Shown piece after piece: positions 59,516 through 64,000 of a DNA stretch of 64,000 nt. The stretch is from the NCBI RefSeq assembly GCF_902686445.1, contig NC_062218.1:137627607-137691606 (forward strand), given 5' to 3'. How positions within the stretch are numbered: the stretch's first letter is position 1; the number at the start of each line of letters is the position of its first letter. Origin of the DNA: Sciurus carolinensis (lineage: Eukaryota > Chordata > Mammalia > Rodentia > Sciuridae). The position numbers were made by a program, and so were the translations under genes. Under the pieces are notes generated by a model, which worked only from the letters and a program-made list of their open reading frames with translations, had not been told where the DNA came from and ran no database searches.

Positions 59516-60439
59516 AAGCAAAGATAATTTAGGGTCTTAGGGCTCAAACCTCTTCTGGACCCAGCATGAAAAAGGTAGTCTAGACAATATGCTCACCAGA
59601 TCTGAAGATGGCCCAAAACTTGACTGAATCAAGATCCAACACAGTTCTGAATGATAAAACTCCACAAAGTAGAATTCTGAAGTATGACTTGGAAGTATCC
59701 TGTATAGAACAACTGCAAATGGCTTCAAGATGTTATCTGACAATTCCAGGGGAAAGTGTACTGAGCGTTATCAAAACTGGAGTGGAAATGAGAGGTTTGT
59801 TTTTCCGGGTCTGGTTGGAGGCACTGGGAGCAGGACCTGACTCTGCGTGAGCCTGGCTTGTCTTCCACACTGAAACCTGCCCTTGAAGAGTAGTCAGGAT
59901 TTATGATGAAGCTGAGTTGATACACAGGAGATGTAGAGAGAGTGACTGGCTTCTGCATGGTGGACAGACCAGGCCTCAAGTGGGCAATTTCCTCTCTAGA
60001 GAGCCCTGAGTCTTGATGTCTATCTGGCAGGTAAGTGGGGAGAGAAGATGGTGGGTATTCAATGCGATAACTACTTAAGGTTCCTGTCAAACCTTGAGAC
60101 CCCATTCAACTACTTCAGATTCAGGGGAAACCAAAGCCCAGGCAGAGAGGTCACTTGCACAGATTTACAGATAAAGGGAACCCCTTCTTCTTAACAGTGA
60201 GGGGAGGAGATATTCATTTATCCTATGGAGGAAAGAAGAGTGGCTGAGTCCAGCTATAGAGTTGCTGAGCCCTGCAGGCCTGTTAGAGGATGCTGCAGGG
60301 GGACACAGATCATGGAATCAGGGAATTTCATGTAAAACAACTTTATGATCTTAGAACTTCTTAAACATTCAACATCCTAGACACAAGGTTTCTTTAAAGA
60401 CTATTTCATCAACTGGTTCAGTTGATATCAGAAGTGAGC

Positions 60440-60513
60440 TGCTGGTGGGGATATAGCTCAGTTGGTGGAGTACTTGCCTAGTAACTGCAAGGCCCTGGGT
60501 TCGATTCCCAGCA

Positions 60514-60514
<1 letters not shown>
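60440..60514 (+). mobile_element. ID SINE with CA-repeat tail
   Basis: GGGGATATAGCTCAGTTGGT to GGTTCGATTCCCAGCACC. The usual A tail is replaced by (CA)21. Confidence 0.92.

Positions 60515-60556
<42 letters not shown>
60515..60556. repeat. (CA)21 microsatellite beside the RAD50 stop codon
   Basis: Pure CA run forming the 3' tail of an ID SINE; it ends 10 nt from the RAD50 stop. Confidence 0.97.
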
Positions 60557-60558
<2 letters not shown>

Positions 60559-60566
60559 GTGAGCAG

Positions 60567-62360
<1,794 letters not shown>

Positions 62361-63327
62361 TCAGAAGGCAAAGGTGGGTAAATGTCACAGGATCAGTGAC
62401 ATTAGAGAAATTGCTGCTGTGTGGGAGGGTCCAGCCCTGCAACCAGGTTCTTATGTCCCTCTGAAAGGTCATTCAGCAGCTGCATTCTCACAGCCCATCA
62501 TTTGCAATGAAATAAAGTGCTAAATGCAGTGCTGATCCTCCCCCTACCTGCCAATAAAAAACATCAGCTATAATCAAAACTTGAAATCACAGGTTTAAAA
62601 CACAGATGTATTACCATTTGGCTGTATCTAATAATTTTAATAAAACTATGATTTATGACCTTAAAAGTTCTTAACCTGACCTTTAGAGTTTCCTGATAAA
62701 GAGACTTGGCACCAGGTATTGTGTTCTGGTCAACACTGAAATGTTTGTGTGTATAATTTTGAGAAAGTAAGAGGGAAAAAACAATCATGGGTCACAGTAT
62801 CAGGATGAGTATAGAAGTGTGGTTTTGTTTACGCTTACCTGCAGGAAATCCAAGTAACTGGAACCATTATCACTTTCATGATTAACAGAAACCTAATACT
62901 AAAACCCTCACACTCAAATGAAGCCAACTGAGAGTATAAGGAACATAGAATTAAGAATGCAGGGCTATTCTGTGAAGTATAAACTACATTTATGTGAGCT
63001 ATAAATTCCTTCTCCTACTGAATTTGTGAGTGAATTGATTTTACAGTAGTACACACCTTCTCACTGATGTCCAGGGCAGGCCAACAGATTGCAGAAACCC
63101 GGGCCACTGCTTCCCCTTTGGGGACAGGCACTTCCTGCCTTTGAAGCCCACTGCTGCCAATTTTACCACGACCCACTCACACTGGCCTCTAAGGCCTCAG
63201 AAAAAGCCAGTGTTAGGTACAAACCATTTGTTTGTCCCTCTCTCCCAATGCCAAGAAAGCAATTGTTACTATAAAGCAATTACTACTAACTATAGTAAGT
63301 CTATTTTTGCTTAGAAAGTATTTTTGA

Positions 63328-63512
63328 GTTGGGTGTAGTGAGGCAACTGTGGCTACTCAGGAGGCTGAAGCAGGAGGATTGCAAATTTGAGGCCAGTCTT
63401 GGTAACTTAGTGAGGCCCTGCCTCAAAAAACAGAAAGGGATGGGGGTATAGAGTGGTAGAGCATCCAAGGGGATAATTTCCAGTATCGCACGCACAAAAA
63501 GAAAGTAATTTT
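63328..63512 (+). mobile_element. B1-ID composite SINE
   Basis: GGCTACTCAGGAGGCTGAAG, GGCCAGTCTTGGTAACTTAG and a worn ID half. Confidence 0.85.
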
Positions 63513-63715
63513 GAAAGCATTTTAAATCCAGAGGTATCATGATTCCAATTCACTTATAATTAACACTAAAAAATCACAAAAGCAAGTAGGGATACTGATT
63601 ATAGATCATAAGTTTGTCATTTTTGCAGACTACGATTTAGATAGTAATCTGCAGATGTCTTAAATTGCTATCAGCTTTCTGGGCTGACAATACAAACACG
63701 CATGGTTTATTCATT

Positions 63716-63842
63716 TTTTTGTGTGTGGTGGGGGACCAGGAATTGAACCCAGGGGCACTTGCTAAATTACTAAGGTTGGCTTTGAACTTGCGATCCTCCT
63801 AAGTCATTGGGATTACAGGTGTGTGCCACCGTGCCCAGCTGC
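63716..63842 (-). mobile_element. B1-ID composite SINE with internal deletion
   Basis: GGAATTGAACCCAGGGGCAC runs straight into TGCTAAATTACTAAGGTTGG and ends TGTGCCACCGTGCCCAGC, so the middle of the usual element is missing. Confidence 0.8.
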
Positions 63843-63857
63843 ATGATGTATTCTTTC

Positions 63858-63980
63858 TTTCTTTTTTTTTTTTTTTTTTGGACACAAAACCTCTTTTTAT
63901 TATTATGTGGTGCTGAGGATTGAACCCAGGGCCTTACGTGTGCTATGCAAGTGCTCTACCACTGAGCCACACCCCCAGCC
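63858..63980 (-). mobile_element. ID SINE with target-site duplication
   Basis: T run, GTGCTGAGGATTGAACCCAG to GCCACACCCCCAGCC. GCATGATGTATTCTTT precedes it and GCATGGTGTATTCTTT follows it. Confidence 0.9.
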
Positions 63981-64000
63981 ACTGCATGGTGTATTCTTTA

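Larger units (their letters stand above)
58458..60566 (-). other. RAD50: RAD50 3' UTR (probable extent)
   Basis: From the stop codon leftward. It opens with a (TG)21 run (60556-60515, minus sense) and an antisense ID SINE (60440-60514), then unique sequence, then an MLT1-like LTR (59050-59515). Candidate AATAAA signals on the minus strand occur at 58463-58458 and near 58695. The roughly 2.1-kb length agrees with the known mRNA, but the end is inferred. Confidence 0.5.

Overview
The window is mammalian genomic DNA from a squirrel-family rodent (Sciuridae: squirrel, ground squirrel or marmot type). The species call rests on dozens of ID SINEs (tRNA-like 'GCTGGGGATxTAGCTCAG' boxes) and composite SINEs in which a B1 (7SL-derived) half is joined to an ID half, a pattern typical of sciurids. 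Exon-by-exon translation identifies the conserved Th2 cytokine neighbourhood, in the order KIF3A (+), IL4 (-), IL13 (-), RAD50 (-). This is the human 5q31 / mouse chromosome 11 order, read here with RAD50 at the right.

Layout: (1) 1-20.15 kb is the 3' part of KIF3A: ten coding exons from the acidic neck through the stalk coiled coil to the stop at 16917, then a long 3' UTR. (2) 20.15-25.4 kb is the KIF3A-IL4 interval, with a candidate 3' IL4 enhancer and an old antisense L1 piece. (3) 25.4-33.2 kb is complete IL4, four exons, with a strongly preserved TATA/NFAT promoter at 33.24-33.46 kb. (4) 33.5-43.8 kb is the IL4-IL13 intergenic region, with a candidate CNS-1-like element near 40.9-41.3 kb. 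(5) 43.8-46.6 kb is complete IL13, four exons, with a TATA promoter. (6) 46.6-58.4 kb is the IL13-RAD50 interval, with a CpG island and a GATA cluster about 1.5 kb upstream of IL13 that fits the conserved GATA3 response element, then mostly transposon debris. (7) 58.4-64 kb is the 3' end of RAD50, with the last two coding exons only.

Functional logic: IL4 and IL13 are the paired type 2 cytokines, co-regulated by GATA3, NFAT and a locus control region in the 3' introns of RAD50. KIF3A and RAD50 are housekeeping neighbours (ciliary/axonal kinesin-2 motor; DNA double-strand-break repair ATPase). All exons found keep frame with consensus GT/AG borders, so IL4 and IL13 look intact. I found no wholly new gene system. 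The main points of interest are regulatory candidates, an alternative KIF3A exon, a NAGNAG acceptor in IL13, a 144-bp near-identical tandem duplication in IL4 intron 2 and several unusual SINE insertions. Open reading frames outside the exons are mostly SINE/L1 shadows or GC-rich noise. No similarity search was possible; gene identities come from recognising the encoded proteins.
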